A stretch of 64,000 nucleotides of DNA from Alphaproteobacteria bacterium (GCA_016794125.1 JAEUKT010000004.1:685599-749598); one strand, 5' to 3'. Positions 27,764-37,300 are shown, numbered from the stretch's first letter. The notes: generated by a model not told the origin, from the sequence alone. Numbers and translations are program-made.

Positions 27764-27793
27764 TTGACGAATCTCTAATACTTCCATTATTCT
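27764..27793 (+). promoter_or_regulatory. ars operon promoter, probably giving a leaderless mRNA
   Basis: TTGACG (27764-27769), an 18-base spacer and TATTCT (27788-27793) stand just 6 bases before the arsR ATG at 27800. Transcription would begin at or next to the start codon, and no ribosome-binding site is present. The AT-rich spacer CTAATACTTCCATTATTC is the likely ArsR operator. Confidence 0.6.
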
Positions 27794-27799
27794 AGAACT

Positions 27800-28177
27800 A
27801 TGGACATACAAGAAGCCCTTATCGCCTTTGACGCGCTCTCGCAGGAAACCCGTTTGAAGGTTTTCCGGCTGCTGGTGGAGCATGGCACAGCGGGCGCACC
27901 GGCGGGCAAACTCAGCGATAGGCTGGGCATCCCCGCCAATACATTGTCGTTCCACCTGTCGCATATGGCGAATGCCGGCCTTGTGCAGTCAAGGCGGGAA
28001 GGGCGGTCGATTATCTACAGCGCGAATTTCCCGTTTTTTACGGGACTCATCCGCTTCATGGTCAAGGACTGCTGCAGCGTCGAATTCGCCAGCATCCGCG
28101 ACGACAAGGCAACAGGCTGCAGCGTCATAGAACTTGCCGACTGCTGCGCGCCACAAACGAAGGGAAAGAAATCATGA
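27800..28177 (+). CDS. arsR: ArsR-family arsenic-responsive repressor
   Basis: A 125-residue winged-helix regulator. Residues 30-85 carry the HTH (KLSDRLGIPANTLSFHLSHM) and wing (SRREGRSIIYS). Cys pairs in VKDCCSVEF and ADCCAPQ, plus TGC between them, suit As(III) binding by a C-terminal site, as in ArsR proteins of the Acidithiobacillus/rhizobial type. It heads a tightly overlapped operon with arsI, arsC and aqpS and would release the promoter when As(III) binds. Confidence 0.93.
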   Translation: MDIQEALIAFDALSQETRLKVFRLLVEHGTAGAPAGKLSDRLGIPANTLSFHLSHMANAGLVQSRREGRSIIYSANFPFFTGLIRFMVKDCCSVEFASIRDDKATGCSVIELADCCAPQTKGKKS

Positions 28178-28626
28178 AACGTCTCCATATCCATGTCGGG
28201 GTCGAAGACCTTGCGCATTCCATCCGTTTTTATTCCGCGCTGTTCGGCGCTGAACCCGTCAAGACCAAGCCCGACTATGCGAAATGGATGCTGGAAAGCC
28301 CGCATGTCAATTTCGCCATTTCCACCCGCGCGGGCGAGACGGGTGTCAACCACCTGGGCATCCAGGTCGATGATGAATCCGAACTGGCCGAGCTGCGCGA
28401 CCGCCTGAAAAAAGCCGATATGGATGTGCAGGACGAAGGCGAAACCGTCTGCTGCTACGCCAAGTCCGAAAAATCATGGGTGCAGGACCCTGCGGGAATT
28501 CCGTGGGAAGCCTATCGCACCATGGAAGACGCGGAAATTTTCAAGACGGAAAAAACCGCATCCGCCGAAGCGTCCGGTTGCTGCGCGCCTGCGGAAAAAA
28601 CGTCATCGGGCGGCTGCTGCGGATAA
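28174..28626 (+). CDS. arsI: ArsI/CadI-type C-As lyase (glyoxalase fold)
   Basis: A 150-residue vicinal-oxygen-chelate protein. Metal ligands are H7 in RLHIHVGV, H60 in GVNHLGIQV and the glutamate of GIPWEAYRTM; the vicinal cysteines in ETVCCYAKSEKSW bind trivalent organoarsenicals. The C-terminus carries two further cysteine pairs (GCCAP and GGCCG). ArsI cleaves the C-As bond of methylarsenite and related compounds to give As(III) using O2 and Fe2+. It overlaps arsR by 4 bases. CadI-type cadmium proteins are the alternative label for the same family. Confidence 0.88.
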   Translation: MKRLHIHVGVEDLAHSIRFYSALFGAEPVKTKPDYAKWMLESPHVNFAISTRAGETGVNHLGIQVDDESELAELRDRLKKADMDVQDEGETVCCYAKSEKSWVQDPAGIPWEAYRTMEDAEIFKTEKTASAEASGCCAPAEKTSSGGCCG

Positions 28627-29111
28627 TGTCGGCTCCATTGAGAATACTGATCCTTTGCACGGGAAATTCCTGCCGCTCGATCATGGCGGAAGGGGCGCTG
28701 AACCATCTGGGGCAGGGGCGTATTATCGCGCATAGCGCGGGCAGCAAGCCTGCTGGCTATGTGCATCCCAAAAGCTTCGAGCTGCTGTCATCGAAAGGCA
28801 TCGCAACCGGCGGCTTCCGCAGCAAGTCATGGGATGAATTCGCCGATACGACATTCGATGCCGTCATAACCGTCTGCGACAACGCTGCGGGCGAGGCATG
28901 CCCCGTCTTCATGGGCGCGCCCGTCAAGGCGCATTGGGGTGTTCCCGATCCCGCCCACGCGACCGGCACAGATGCCGAAATCATGCAGGCGTTCGAAGCG
29001 GCCTATAAAACGCTGGAGGCGCGGATCAAGGCGCTGCTGGCATTGTCGCCCGGGCTGGACAAGAAAGACTTCGCTGCCGCCCTGCGGCATATCGGAGAGA
29101 GTGTGTCGTGA
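28626..29111 (+). CDS. arsC: Arsenate reductase, low-molecular-weight phosphatase type
   Basis: A 161-residue enzyme reducing arsenate to arsenite. The P-loop is LCTGNSCRS (catalytic Cys near residue 11), and the second redox region VCDNAAGEACPVFMG supplies the cysteines of the thioredoxin-coupled relay; PDPAHATG is the C-terminal acid region. The ATG shares a base with the arsI stop (TAATG) and the stop overlaps the aqpS GTG. It converts As(V) to As(III), which then needs an export route. Confidence 0.93.
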   Translation: MSAPLRILILCTGNSCRSIMAEGALNHLGQGRIIAHSAGSKPAGYVHPKSFELLSSKGIATGGFRSKSWDEFADTTFDAVITVCDNAAGEACPVFMGAPVKAHWGVPDPAHATGTDAEIMQAFEAAYKTLEARIKALLALSPGLDKKDFAAALRHIGESVS

Positions 29112-29779
29112 ACCTGCCGCGCCGCCTGACCACCGAATTCATTGGCACAGCCTTTCTGCTGATGACTGTCATCGGTTCGGGCATCATGGCCGAACGGCTG
29201 GCGCAGGGAAATGATGCGATTGCGCTGCTGGCCAACAGCCTTGCCACCGGCTGCGCGCTTTATGCCCTGATCCTGATTTTCGGGCCTGTATCGGGTGCGC
29301 ATTTCAATCCGGCGGTGACGCTTGGCATGGCACTGGAAAAGCGCATCGCGAAAACCGATGCCGCTGCCTATACCGTTGTGCAAATTATGGCGGCCTTCGC
29401 AGGCGTTGCGCTCGCGCATTTAATGTTCGGCGAGCCGCTGTTTACTGCATCCGTAAAAATCCGTACGGGCGGCGGGCAATGGCTGTCTGAATTTATTGCT
29501 ACCTTCGGTCTTCTGTCTGTGATCTGGGGTTGTGTACGGCACAAAATTCCCGCCGTGCCTGCCGCGGTGGCATGTTATATCACGGCGGCCTACTGGTTTA
29601 CGTCATCCACATCCTTTGCCAATCCCGCCGTCACTTTGGCGCGCGGCTTTAGTGACAGTTTCGCGGGTATCCGGCCGGAGGACGCAGCTGGATTTATCAT
29701 GGCACAGCTGGCGGGTGCTATTGCAGCGACGCTGGTCGCCCGTTACTGGGCAGTTTCACCTACTGGAAATCAATCGTAA
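29108..29779 (+). CDS. aqpS: Aquaglyceroporin AqpS, arsenite channel
   Basis: A 223-residue MIP-family channel with six membrane helices and two NPA boxes, GAHFNPAVTLG and SFANPAVTLARG. Start is GTG 29108, overlapping the arsC stop (GTGA). In Sinorhizobium meliloti an aqpS gene replaces the arsB/acr3 pump and lets As(III) made by ArsC leave the cell down its gradient; the same layout here makes that role likely. No ArsB, Acr3 or ArsA is visible nearby. Overlaps the convergent OmpA-like gene by 20 bases. Confidence 0.92.
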   Translation: MNLPRRLTTEFIGTAFLLMTVIGSGIMAERLAQGNDAIALLANSLATGCALYALILIFGPVSGAHFNPAVTLGMALEKRIAKTDAAAYTVVQIMAAFAGVALAHLMFGEPLFTASVKIRTGGGQWLSEFIATFGLLSVIWGCVRHKIPAVPAAVACYITAAYWFTSSTSFANPAVTLARGFSDSFAGIRPEDAAGFIMAQLAGAIAATLVARYWAVSPTGNQS

Positions 29780-30416
29780 CCCGGCGGTTTTTCTGTTCAG
29801 GCTGGCCGTCGGGCGTGTTTACGGCGGGCTGGTGTTCGCCGAAGGATTGTTCCTTGATGACCTTGTTGTCGATGCCGGCGGCTGTCAGGGCATCGCTGAC
29901 GGCGTCGGTGCGGCGTTCCGACAGGCGGTCGTTGTATTCATCGGGGCCGGCCTTGTCGGCATGACCGGATACGGTCACCATGCTGGGCTTGCGCGAGGTG
30001 ATTTCGGTCACGGCCTCCGACAGGGTCTGGGCGGCATCGCCGCGGATATTCGATTTATCGAAGTCGAAATATAAGGTGTAGGTCTTGGGCGCCGGTGCAG
30101 GGGGCGGTTCGGCGGCAACGGCGGCGGGGGCGACCACTTCGGTCACGGCTTCGGCCACGGCCACGCGCTCAAGGGCGCAGCCGCGACGGATGAAACCTTC
30201 GGGCGGAGCCACGTATTTCTGGCAGTTTTCGCGATGCTCGTATTCAAAGTAACGCGCCCAGTGGCGGCGGTCGCGCTTGAACTCCTCGTCGGTCAGGCCG
30301 AGGTAGTGGATCGAGCCGACTTCGGCCTGCTGCGCCTGAACGGCCTTCGGCATATAAAATGCGCTGGCGGTAAGGGCTGCGGCGGCAACGGTGAGGGTGA
30401 GCATCTTGCGTGTCAT
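29760..30416 (-). CDS. OmpA-family outer membrane protein
   Basis: A 218-residue exported protein. Signal peptide residues 1-28 (cleaved after VQA); residues 30-75 contain two cysteines (ENCQKY, RRGCALE) that could form a disulfide; a Pro/Ala linker follows; residues 105-218 form a peptidoglycan-binding OmpA-C domain (YFDFDKSNIRGDA, GHADKAGPDEYNDRLSERR). It likely tethers the outer membrane to the cell wall. ATG 30416 has GGAGA upstream. Paralogous in layout to the lipoprotein at 52127-53011. Confidence 0.9.
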   Translation of the reverse strand: MTRKMLTLTVAAAALTASAFYMPKAVQAQQAEVGSIHYLGLTDEEFKRDRRHWARYFEYEHRENCQKYVAPPEGFIRRGCALERVAVAEAVTEVVAPAAVAAEPPPAPAPKTYTLYFDFDKSNIRGDAAQTLSEAVTEITSRKPSMVTVSGHADKAGPDEYNDRLSERRTDAVSDALTAAGIDNKVIKEQSFGEHQPAVNTPDGQPEQKNRRVTIDFQ

Positions 30417-30579
30417 GGGGCGGTCTCCCAATAAGGTGGCGGTTAAACTCTGCAGTCCAACCATAAATTGTGGCGGCTTGTTCCGTGGCAGGCGGGTAAT
30501 TTTATTATCAGGAACGTGCCTTATCCATTATACCAGCCGGAAGTTAACAAATTGAAAATGTTGAATTTATTGGCAAGAG

Positions 30580-30636
30580 TTGACAAAAACCCCCGAAATC
30601 CTATATGTTGCATAGCAGCAATGGTGCGGTGCAGCA
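30580..30636 (+). promoter_or_regulatory. Phasin promoter with PhaR-like operator
   Basis: TTGACA (30580-30585), 16 bases, TATATG (30602-30607). Directly downstream are TTGC-ATAGCA-GCAA (30608-30621) and TGCGGTGCA (30625-30633, TGC-N3-GCA). The 16-mer 30621-30636 differs from 24963-24978 at only three positions. A repressor here would block the start of transcription, as expected for PhaR on a phasin gene. Confidence 0.65.
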
Positions 30637-30700
30637 TTGTGATTCTTTAGGCGATTTAGGACTTCAATAAAACAACACGACAACCCTTAGGAGATACACC

Positions 30701-31075
30701 ATGAACAACGAAATCTTCGAAACCCTGAACAAACTGACCCAGCAGACCCTCGCGAACTGGCAGAAACTCGGCGAAACCAACCTGAAAATCAGTGAAAAAC
30801 TGCTCTCCGAGCAAGTCGAGCTGACCGCTGCCCTGGTCGAAGCGACCACCGCACAGGCTGAAGCAGCTGCAAAAACCAAAGACGTGAAAGAACTGGCTTC
30901 CCTGCAGGCTGAACTGGCTCAGGAAACCGGCAAGCTGCTGCTCGACAGCGCTCGTTCGGCTGCCGACATCATCGCTGAAGCTGGCAAAACCTACAACCAG
31001 CTGTTCGAAACCACCCTGAAAGCGACTGCTGACTACGGTCAGAAAACCGCTTCCAAAGCGAAAAAAGCAGCGTAA
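30701..31075 (+). CDS. phaP: Phasin family protein
   Basis: A 124-residue, almost wholly helical amphipathic protein (MNNEIFETLNKLTQQTLANW at the start, a lysine/alanine-rich end) that coats PHB granules. Phasin-type features are LAQETGKLLLDSARSAADI and a C-terminal AKKAA tail resembling those that bind DNA or granule partners. Its codon use is strongly biased (AAA, CTG, GAA, GCT), suggesting high expression. RBS TAGGAG lies 8 bases before ATG. The promoter has PhaR-like sites. Followed 42 bases later by a second phaB-type gene. Confidence 0.88.
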   Translation: MNNEIFETLNKLTQQTLANWQKLGETNLKISEKLLSEQVELTAALVEATTAQAEAAAKTKDVKELASLQAELAQETGKLLLDSARSAADIIAEAGKTYNQLFETTLKATADYGQKTASKAKKAA

Positions 31076-31117
31076 TATAAGCGCCAGCTTTTAACTCTTC
31101 TTAGTCGGGATGCAGAA

Positions 31118-31879
31118 ATGACAAATAGCGCAACTGCAAAAAAGGTAGCCCTCGTGACGGGCGGCGTTGGTGGCATCGGATCGGCAATCTGCCGTGAACT
31201 TGCCCTCCAGGGTCAGCAAGTTATCGCGGGCTACCACCCGGCGGAAGAAAAAACGGCGCAGGCGCGCCTTGCCGAATGGAAGCAGGAAGGCCTCTCCATC
31301 GACATCGCGTCCAGCGACGTTGCGAATTTTGAATCCTGCGCCGCATCGGCCAAGGAAATCACCGCCAAGTACGGCAAGGTGGACGTGCTCGTCAACTGCG
31401 CGGGCATTACGCGCGACAAGACGCTGCGCAAGATGAACCCTGAAGACTGGCAGGCCGTCCTCGATGTTGACCTGAACAGCCTGTTCAACGTGACCAAGCA
31501 ATATATCGACGGCATGACCGATCGTGGCTATGGCCGTATCGTCAACATCTCGTCGGTCAACGGCAAGAAAGGCCAGTTCGGCCAGACCAATTACTCGGCC
31601 GCCAAGGCTGGCGTGCATGGCTTCACCATGGCGCTCGCGCAGGAAGTCGCGCGCAAGGGCATTACCGTCAACTCCGTCTCCCCCGGCTATGTGGAGACCG
31701 CGATGACCAAGGCGATCCCCGCCGACATCTCCGCCGCTATCGTGGCGCAAATCCCGCTCGCCCGCATGGCGCAGCCGGACGAAATCGCCTATGTCGTCAG
31801 CTTCCTGTGCAACGACCGCGCAGGCTATGTGACCGGCACGAACATCTCCGTCAACGGCGGGTTGTTCATCTCGTTCTAA
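31118..31879 (+). CDS. phaB: Acetoacetyl-CoA reductase, second copy
   Basis: A 253-residue SDR closely similar to the product at 25169-25987 but without the N-terminal extension: TGGVGGIGS loop, NCAGITRDKTLRKM, catalytic Ser in NISSVNGKKGQFGQ and YSAAK. It would supply (R)-3-hydroxybutyryl-CoA. Placed behind the phasin gene and before a terminator, so it is probably induced with granule formation. Weak ribosome-binding site (TCGGGAT). Confidence 0.92.
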   Translation: MTNSATAKKVALVTGGVGGIGSAICRELALQGQQVIAGYHPAEEKTAQARLAEWKQEGLSIDIASSDVANFESCAASAKEITAKYGKVDVLVNCAGITRDKTLRKMNPEDWQAVLDVDLNSLFNVTKQYIDGMTDRGYGRIVNISSVNGKKGQFGQTNYSAAKAGVHGFTMALAQEVARKGITVNSVSPGYVETAMTKAIPADISAAIVAQIPLARMAQPDEIAYVVSFLCNDRAGYVTGTNISVNGGLFISF

Positions 31880-31895
31880 TCATTCATTTGATTGC

Positions 31896-31936
31896 AAAAA
31901 ACGCCCTCTCCGTAGCCGGAAGGGCGTTTTTTGTTA
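31896..31936 (+). terminator. Rho-independent terminator of the phasin-phaB operon
   Basis: AAAACGCCCT and AGGGCGTTTT pair around a 13-base loop, followed by TTTTTTGTT. It lies 17 bases after the phaB stop. Confidence 0.88.
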
Positions 31937-32008
31937 TTGAATTAAATTGGCATAATTCAGACGGTCGGGTATCATATATAAATCTGTGCTTTCCCAAATG
32001 GTCATGGC

Positions 32009-32512
32009 ATGAGCAATCCCAAACCGGAAGACCTCGAACTTAAAAGGCTTTTCAAGTCCGCGACCGTCAAACGCGGCGGAGCTGATTTCTGGATCATCGA
32101 TAACACCGGTGCCGCCGACCGCGACCTGATCGCGCAGGTATCAAGCGTTTTCGACAAAACCTCCGGCACATCGACAACACTCGACCTGTCATCCGTCGCC
32201 AAGGTATCGGATTTGCTCGACCGTTTGAAAGACATCAAGGCGCAGGGATATGATCTTGTTCATGTCACCGGCGGCGACAAATGGCTGTCGCAACGCCAGC
32301 CTTTTAACGACGGAACGGCGGGCGCTGCCGCTATCCTGAACATCACGCGGGAAAGCCTTTTTAGTACCCGCGTGATCATGGCGTTTTATCTGTCCGAAAA
32401 AAGCATCGCGCATCTGGCTGGTGAAGCGCCCGACCTGTGGTCGTGGCGGGGCGGCATTTACAAGCTGCCGCCAAATACGCCCTCCGCGCCAAAGGCGGGC
32501 CTGAATCCTTAA
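32009..32512 (+). CDS. Unknown protein
   Basis: A 167-residue soluble protein with mixed alpha/beta character; GADFWIIDNTGAADRDLIAQV and YDLVHVTGGDKWLSQ are its most ordered stretches, and the C-terminus is proline-rich. No family recognised. It lies 1 base before the YaiI-type gene and is likely co-transcribed with it. No clear Shine-Dalgarno sequence (TGGTCATGGC precedes ATG). Confidence 0.6.
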   Translation: MSNPKPEDLELKRLFKSATVKRGGADFWIIDNTGAADRDLIAQVSSVFDKTSGTSTTLDLSSVAKVSDLLDRLKDIKAQGYDLVHVTGGDKWLSQRQPFNDGTAGAAAILNITRESLFSTRVIMAFYLSEKSIAHLAGEAPDLWSWRGGIYKLPPNTPSAPKAGLNP

Positions 32513-32513
32513 C

Positions 32514-32978
32514 ATGAAAATCTGGGTCGATGCCGATGCCTGCCCGAAAGTCATCCGCGAGATCGTGATCCGCGCGGCGGAGCGCACGGGGCTGGAAACG
32601 GCCTTTGTCACCAATCAGGCGTTGCGCCTCAACGTCGCGCCGCATATCAAACTGATGCAGGTGCCGGACGGCCCCGATGTCGCGGATGGCCGGATTGTCG
32701 AGCTGTGCGCGGCTGGCGACCTTGTGATCACCGCTGATATTCCCTTTGCGGCGAAAGTAGTGGAGAAGGGGGCAACCGCACTGGACCCCGCAGGACGGCT
32801 CTATACCACCGAGAACATCAAACAGATTTTGAACATGCGCGATTTCATGGATTCCATGCGCGGCAGCGCGGTGCTGGAAAACAGCGGCGGTGGCGGCGGT
32901 CCCGGTTTCGGCCCCAAGGAACGTCAGGAATTTTCCAACCAGCTGGACAGGATTTTGGCGAAGGCCAGAAAGCCGTAA
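32514..32978 (+). CDS. YaiI/YqxD family (UPF0178) protein
   Basis: A 154-residue protein of the PIN-like UPF0178 family. The N-terminus IWVDADACPKVIREI is the family signature, with VPDGPDVADGRIVELC and LVITADIPFAAKVVEKGATAL following; acidic residues in these blocks suggest metal-dependent nuclease chemistry, but no activity is established for the family. The C-terminus has a glycine run (SGGGGGPGFGPKER). Ends directly against the next convergent gene. Confidence 0.9.
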   Translation: MKIWVDADACPKVIREIVIRAAERTGLETAFVTNQALRLNVAPHIKLMQVPDGPDVADGRIVELCAAGDLVITADIPFAAKVVEKGATALDPAGRLYTTENIKQILNMRDFMDSMRGSAVLENSGGGGGPGFGPKERQEFSNQLDRILAKARKP

Positions 32979-33221
32979 TTATCGGTGTGCTTTCGCGATT
33001 ATCGTCGGCAGCACAAAGAAATCCACCAGCCCCGCAAACCCGACGCAAACGCCCACGATCAGGTGCAGGCCGTCGCCAAGGCCGACCAGCGTCGCAATGC
33101 CGCCGATATTCAGCGCAACCGCCGTGCCGGCCAGCATCAAAACCGCGCCCGTGCCGCGCACGATATTGATCACCATGGCGGTGCCGCGGGCTTTTTGTTC
33201 GGGTGTCAGGTCTTGTGTCAT
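32979..33221 (-). CDS. Small membrane protein, unknown
   Basis: An 80-residue protein with two hydrophobic segments (about residues 17-42 and 47-72) joined by a short glycine-rich turn. Its start overlaps the stop of the upstream channel-like gene by 4 bases (ATGA), which implies translational coupling; it may be a subunit or assembly partner of that protein. Confidence 0.65.
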   Translation of the reverse strand: MTQDLTPEQKARGTAMVINIVRGTGAVLMLAGTAVALNIGGIATLVGLGDGLHLIVGVCVGFAGLVDFFVLPTIIAKAHR

Positions 33222-34060
33222 GCGTATTGCTCGATTTCTTTCTGGTCGCTGATGCGCATGGGCAGCGATTTGAAGATGCCCTTGTGCAGCAGCAGCTTGT
33301 AATCCATGCCGTTCTGTTCATCGACGAAGATATTCTTGTGGATGACGAAATGGGAATAGGAACGGGCATCCGTGCCTTGAATAAGAATTTGCAGGCAGCG
33401 GCGCACGCGGGCAGGACGGACGCCTTCCTTCGCCACGGAATCCACAATCGCCTTGCCGGGGCGGAAGGGGTAGGCGCGCGTCTTGGAATTCGACAGCAGG
33501 ATATCGCCCGGCACCGCGATGCTCCACGGCATGCGTTGTTCCATTACCAGTATGCGCTGGGGCGTGAATTGTTCGATGGTGAAATAGGTGCGGAAAGTGT
33601 CTTCCTTGCCATCCACGATATGCGTTTCTTCGACCGTCAGCGCGATCGCCAGCGTCACATCGACAAGGTCGGCGGGGTAAAAGTTCGACATGCGCACCAG
33701 CACATAGGGCATGCTGGGGTTCCATTGGGTGCTGAGAACGCCGCGCTTCGACAAAATCAAATCCACGCGCGGGCGGATGAAGCGAGCCGTGATAACCGCG
33801 CTGAAGAACACGTTTAAAATCACAAGGCCGATCGACATCACCGCGATGATCAGCACGACGGAGGCAATCCGTGCCTCGGTATCCAGGTTCAGCGGCATGT
33901 CGTTCGGCAGGTTGATGCCGAAAACGCTGGTCAGCGTTTGCAGCACATCCAGCTTCGCATCCGGCATCGCAAGCCCCAGCAGCAGCCAGCACGCACTAAG
34001 CGTGACGACGATGCCGACGGTATATAATGCGGTGATCTTGAAAAAGTCGCGCTGGAACAT
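33218..34060 (-). CDS. Kir-channel-like membrane protein with non-canonical filter
   Basis: A 280-residue protein. Two membrane helices (about 9-31 and 66-92) flank a pore-like loop, then a roughly 185-residue beta-rich cytoplasmic domain begins with ARFIRPRVDLILSKRG, much like the TM2-to-cytoplasm join of KirBac potassium channels (RFxRPxAxxxFS). Inside it, VRMSNFYPADLVDVTLAIAL resembles the Kir R(V/M)xNxR...A pattern. The loop has SVFGINLP where K+ channels have TVGYGDLxP, so selectivity cannot be assumed. Its stop overlaps the small membrane gene. Assignment is inference from pattern. Confidence 0.55.
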   Translation of the reverse strand: MFQRDFFKITALYTVGIVVTLSACWLLLGLAMPDAKLDVLQTLTSVFGINLPNDMPLNLDTEARIASVVLIIAVMSIGLVILNVFFSAVITARFIRPRVDLILSKRGVLSTQWNPSMPYVLVRMSNFYPADLVDVTLAIALTVEETHIVDGKEDTFRTYFTIEQFTPQRILVMEQRMPWSIAVPGDILLSNSKTRAYPFRPGKAIVDSVAKEGVRPARVRRCLQILIQGTDARSYSHFVIHKNIFVDEQNGMDYKLLLHKGIFKSLPMRISDQKEIEQYA

Positions 34061-34339
34061 GAAACGAAGCCCCCTTGGATATGCCCGTTTATAATGTAGC
34101 GGGTTGGACTCGAAACCAAAATCACGAATTCAGGACGAATCCATATTGGCACCAAAAATTACCATAACTATCAATAATTTAGTTTTTGGGTAATTTTATT
34201 ACACAATTATTTCAACGACTTATAGGGCGTTATGCTTTTTATTTGGAAATTAAGCGTAACTTAATTATTATCGAAAATAATAGGTCATGCTTGATAAAGG
34301 GCAGACCTTTAGAGGTGTGTAAAAGGCGGTAACCGGCGA
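34061..34339. other. AT-rich intergenic region upstream of the VWA operon
   Basis: About 280 bases between divergent genes, much more AT-rich than the surroundings. It holds short inverted repeats, ATTATTATCGAAAATAAT (34264-34281) and ACCT-TTAG-AGGT (34306-34317), the second just upstream of the VWA gene. These are candidate regulator sites; no promoter is unambiguous and no ORF is seen. Confidence 0.4.
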
Positions 34340-37300
34340 ATGGCCACAGGGCTCACAGACGCGGCTGGAAAAGTATTCGGAAAGGAAGAGATTGATCGCA
34401 TTCTCTCCCTGCCCATTACGCAGATGCGTATCGAGCTGAAGCACGCCTATCAGGATAAAGCATTCACGCAGGAACAATTCGAAAACTTCGTTGATCGCCT
34501 TGCCAAGGTCGATAACCTCGGCGGGCAGGTTGCTGTTGCGAAACAGGCGGCGGAGAAACGCGAAGTCGGCGACCCCATCGATATCGAGCTGAACTCGCCC
34601 GCGAAACAGCTGCTCTGGGCTGCCGTGTTCACACGCATGATGCGCAGCGATGAAAAGGCGAAGGTTTCGGCCAGCCCGCTGTGGAAACAGATGCAGGATA
34701 CCGTTGGTTTCAACAACGAAGCGATCGGCGTGTCCAAGGTCATCGCTCGTTCGCTGCAAAACGCCGACACGACCTTTGATTGGGGCGCACCCGGCACGTG
34801 GTTTTATTACCACCCCAAAAAGAACCATATCAATATAGATATGTATTACACGCTGCTGATGGGCTTTGAACACGTGCGCGCGGTTCACCTGCACGAAATC
34901 GGCCACTCGGAACTGTCGAACACCTATTCGCCGACGATGAAGAAGCTGTACGAAAAGGTGAAAATCCTGATCGACCCCAGCACGGCGAACCCGGATGCCG
35001 AAAACCCGAACAAGAAAAAGCCGCGCATCAAGATGAAAAAGGCGGAATACCGTCAGTTGATGCTGGATGTCGCCGAATGGCAGCTGCGCTTCAAGCTGTG
35101 GCACATGACCGAGGATACGGTCGTCAACCAGTTCTCCGCCAATAAATCGGGCGAGATCAACCAGAACTTCGGCAACTCGCTGAATTACGTCAGCGCGGTG
35201 TTGCAAGGCTTTGGCGAATTGATGTCGGGCGACGCGTTCAAGCGCGACGTAAAGGTTTCCACCGACGCGCCACCCGATGCGAACGACCCGAAACGCGCCG
35301 CATGGGAAGAAAAGCAGAAGAAAAAAGAAGATGCTCAAAAAGAACGCGCCGAACGCCTGCGCCGCGCGACCACGCCGCTGACCGACGACGAAGTCAAAGA
35401 AATCCAGGCCGGCCAGATTTCCAAGGAAATCGCAACCAAAATGTTCGACCAGATCAACACGGCCGTGTTGCTGGCCTATTACGAACAGAACGGCATGTTC
35501 CGCGGTGTCGATAAAAACTGGGAACGCCTGCACATCATCCCGGAGGATATCCGTCGCGCGGTCGATGTATCCGGCATCCCGGGCGCCGCTGGCAAGGATG
35601 CGTTCGAATACCTGATCGATATGTCGGTCGGTCAGGTGAACCCGAACAAAGAGTTGATGCGCATTCCGCTGGATCGCCAACGCGCGATCACGCATATGGC
35701 AGAACAGGTGCAGGTCAAGAAAGCGACGACGTCGTTCCTCGATCTCGCGAATGCTTTTGACGATATGGATGCCGGCGTCGAAAAATCCGAAGCCGAAAAC
35801 GCCGCCGATTACGCGCGCGAATTGCTGACCAAGCTGAAAATCACCAACTTACCACCCGATGCCGACCCGGTTGAATCGGTGCTGTTCCTTGCCGCCAAGG
35901 CGCATGGCATCCGCAACCTGCAGCCGCAGGCCGCCGACCGTATTTTGCAGCATGAGCCTTATAACACCTTGCAAGACAGCTACCGCGCCGTCGTCGGCTA
36001 TACGTCCGAACAGCGCGGCATGGTCATGGAACATGTCTGGGACACCTATCTGAAGCCCTATGCCGATGTCATCCTCAAAGCCTATGAGGAAAAACTCGAC
36101 AAAAAAATGGAGCAGAAGAAGGACAAGAAAAACGACCAGAACCAACAGGGGCAACAAGGCCAGCAGGGCCAGCAGGGCCAGCAGGGCGGCAGCGGCAGTT
36201 CAAGTGACGGCGAGGGCAGCAGCTCCGGCGGCGCGGATTCCGAGCCCGATATCAGCGACAACGATAATGACGATGGTCAGGGCCAGGACAGCGGCATTGA
36301 AATCACTGACGATGAAAACGACGGCCAGTCGAACGACGGCGACCCCTCCGATGACAATGACGGTGAAGGTCAGGAAAACGAAGATCAGGACGGCAAGGGC
36401 GGCGCGGGCGACGATGACGAAGTCGAGCTCGACGACGAGGACATGAGCCAGATTGGCGACCTGAATGAAAAGCCGGAAGACGGCCGCGAACAGGAAGCCG
36501 CCGAAAACGAAGCCAATGCGAACGACAACGCACAAGACGGCAAAGACCAGAAAGGCAATGACCAGAACGGGCAGGAACAGAAAAGCCAGCCCAAAAAAGT
36601 CAGCGACTATAAGGATAAAGAGCCCGCGCGCGAAGACCTGACCGAACAGGAAAAGCAGCAGCGCCGCGAAGCCGCCAAGAATATGCCGGAGGGCAACAAG
36701 CTCGACCGCAACACGGCTCAGGATACGCAGGATGTCGATCTTGCTAAACTGGCGAAGGGCGATTACCGCGACTTTAACCGCCGCGTTTATGAATTGTCGC
36801 CGGTCATCTCGCAACAGGCGCGCATCTACCAGAACATCCGCGCCGAACAGCGCCGCGCGATCCGCAAGATGTCGCGTGACCAGCATTCCTTCATCGCGCC
36901 CGACGGCAACTTCCTTGGCCGTCATGACATGGAAAAATCCCGCCGCACGAAGCTGAAACAGGCTTTCGGCCAGCCCGTGAACGTCGAGGATTTCAAAAAG
37001 ATCAAACGCGACGAACAGGCCTTTGCTGATTCAACCATCGAAATCATCTCGCTTATCGACGGTTCGGGTTCCATGCCGATGAAAAATCTCGGCAACGGCG
37101 TGAATGCGATGGAAGTGGCCCTGCAAAGCGCGGTCATCAACTATATGGCGGCGCGCAAGGCCGGGATTGACGGCTGGATCATCATCTGGGGCAATGCCAA
37201 GCCGCTGGTTGTGGCATCTCCCGACATGCCGCTCAAGGAAGTCGGCGAAAACGTGCAGCGCGTGCGCGGCGGCATCAACAGCGGCACGGCGCTGGCGCCC

